From: Sulfurovum sp. TSL1 | GTDB lineage: Bacteria > Campylobacterota > Campylobacteria > Campylobacterales > Sulfurovaceae | Length of the DNA stretch: 64,000 bases | Direction of reading: 5' to 3' | Assembly: GCF_019972135.1 (NCBI RefSeq) | Contig: NZ_BPFI01000004.1 | Location: forward strand, 1-64,000 | Part shown: positions 63,045-64,000 of the stretch, piece by piece | Layout of the letters: the number at the start of each line of letters is the position of its first letter | Numbering within the stretch: position 1 is the stretch's first letter | Made by a program: the position numbers and the translations under genes | The notes under the pieces: generated by a model | Databases searched by the model: none | Seen by the model: only the letters and a program-made list of their open reading frames with translations | What the model was told of the DNA's origin: nothing

Positions 63045-64000
63045 ATGCAATTTATTGAGACACGGGGAAATGACGGACAGAAACCTTCATCTGTACCATT
63101 TTCAGAAGCAATACTCAGCCCAAGTGCCAGTTTTGGTGGGCTATATGTACCCAAAGAACTCCCAATTTTAGATACAGAATTTTTAGAGGGACATCTCTCC
63201 AGCCATTATAAAACGCTGGCATTGGACTTTTTAGAAACATTTGGTATAGATATTGAAACAGAAGTACTGGTAGAAGCATTGAACAGATATGACGCTTTTG
63301 ATGACCCTTCAAATCCTGTACCGCTTTCCCAGATCGAAGAGGACTGCTTTGTCTCTGAACTCTATCATGGGCCTACAAGAGCCTTTAAAGATATGGCCTT
63401 ACAACCTTTCGGATATGTGTTAAGTAAATTGGCACAAAAAAGAGGTGAACATTACCTTATCATGGCAGCAACAAGTGGAGATACCGGTCCTGCTACTCTG
63501 GAGACATTTAAAGATCAGGAAGGTGTACAGGTAGCATGTCTTTACCCTGATGGCGGTACATCCGATGTGCAAAGACTTCAAATGGTCACGGAAGATGCTT
63601 CAAATCTGAAAGTGATCGGTGTGAAAGGTAATTTTGACGATACGCAAAATACGCTCAAAGATCTACTCGCCTCTGAAGACTTTAAGGCAGAATTGGAAGA
63701 GAGGCATATCAAACTTTCAGCAGCGAATTCTGTAAACTTTGGACGTATCATCTTCCAGATCATTTACCATCTCCACTCCTACCTGGAGTTGGTACGTAAA
63801 AAAAGCATTCAAATGGGTGAAAAGATCTATCTGGTTGTTCCGAGCGGTAACTTCGGTAATGCATTAGGTGCCTATTATGCCAAAAAAGCAGGTTTGCCGA
63901 TAGAAAAGATCCTTATCTCATCCAATATCAATAACATTCTGACAGATTGGATCACCAAGGGTACCTATGATCTTACGACACGTACATTGATACAGACAGA
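63045..64000 (+). CDS. thrC: threonine synthase (5' part)
   Basis: PLP enzyme that converts phosphohomoserine to threonine. The visible 318 residues include the N terminus FIETRGNDG, the PLP-lysine segment HGPTRAFKDMALQPF, AATSGDTGPA, and PSGNFGNALGAYYAKKAG. This is the longer class I type. The gene runs off the window at 64000, so its C-terminal part cannot be judged. GTAGGATA precedes the ATG, and a promoter lies at 63008. Confidence 0.95.
   Translation, partial: MQFIETRGNDGQKPSSVPFSEAILSPSASFGGLYVPKELPILDTEFLEGHLSSHYKTLALDFLETFGIDIETEVLVEALNRYDAFDDPSNPVPLSQIEEDCFVSELYHGPTRAFKDMALQPFGYVLSKLAQKRGEHYLIMAATSGDTGPATLETFKDQEGVQVACLYPDGGTSDVQRLQMVTEDASNLKVIGVKGNFDDTQNTLKDLLASEDFKAELEERHIKLSAANSVNFGRIIFQIIYHLHSYLELVRKKSIQMGEKIYLVVPSGNFGNALGAYYAKKAGLPIEKILISSNINNILTDWITKGTYDLTTRTLIQT

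Noticed and set aside
1..64000. tRNA genes, CRISPR arrays, transposase or integrase genes
   Set aside because: The intergenic regions were read for cloverleaf motifs and regularly spaced repeats, and the proteins for transposase or integrase features; none was found.

Overview
The window reads as a chromosomal segment of a Campylobacterota (Epsilonproteobacteria) genome, most likely Sulfurovum or a close relative; this is inferred from gene content, not from any search. The main clues are the order hinT - pheS - pheT - ispH - aroA - rpsA - serA, which I recall from Helicobacter, an orphan HsrA (HP1043)-type response regulator, a monomeric isocitrate dehydrogenase beside a compact TCA-cycle block, and CmoB, RNase Y and SelO homologues. 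Most genes are moderately AT-rich with short operons and ATGA overlaps.

Layout. 1-9.4 kb: argH, then a very AT-rich foreign-looking gene for a HEPN (Apea-like) protein, then selO, a CYTH phosphohydrolase, an OsmC protein, three small proteins and an ABC-F ATPase. 9.4-9.8 kb: an intergenic region built from two facing copies of a repeat. 9.8-19.4 kb: hinT, pheST, ispH, aroA, rpsA and serA. 19.6-25.2 kb: a tripartite efflux operon (TolC-like channel, adaptor, and an RND permease encoded as two half-length genes), followed by efp. 26-29.6 kb: a small secreted protein, a DJ-1 protein, and two tandem paralogues with heptad-like MAD-N/R-I repeats. 29.8-35.3 kb: dnaE, a periplasmic rhodanese, a DUF302 protein and a hypothetical gene. 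35.5-44.2 kb: icd, mdh, two-subunit class I fumarase, class II fumarase and sucCD. 44.3-49.3 kb: an HMA protein, RNase P RNA, an adaptor-like protein, argD, a second TolC-like protein and a MidA-type methyltransferase. 49.3-53.9 kb: lipoprotein, acpS, radA, plsC, ftsY and a TlpA thioredoxin. 54-62.6 kb: MTHFS, rny, cyclophilin, cmoB, the HsrA-like regulator, a thioesterase, a Cys-rich GKC-repeat protein, an MBL hydrolase, a DUF455 protein, lpxK and argB. The last 1.4 kb holds a promoter-driven structured RNA candidate and the 5' part of thrC.

Most of the window is core metabolism and information processing: arginine (argH, argD, argB), serine, threonine and aromatic biosynthesis, TCA or reductive TCA steps, translation and lipid synthesis. 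The parts that look least ordinary are the HEPN gene, the split RND pump, the paired MAD-repeat proteins, the covarying inverted repeat elements, and the GEMM-like RNA upstream of thrC. I found no tRNA gene, CRISPR array, transposase or integrase.
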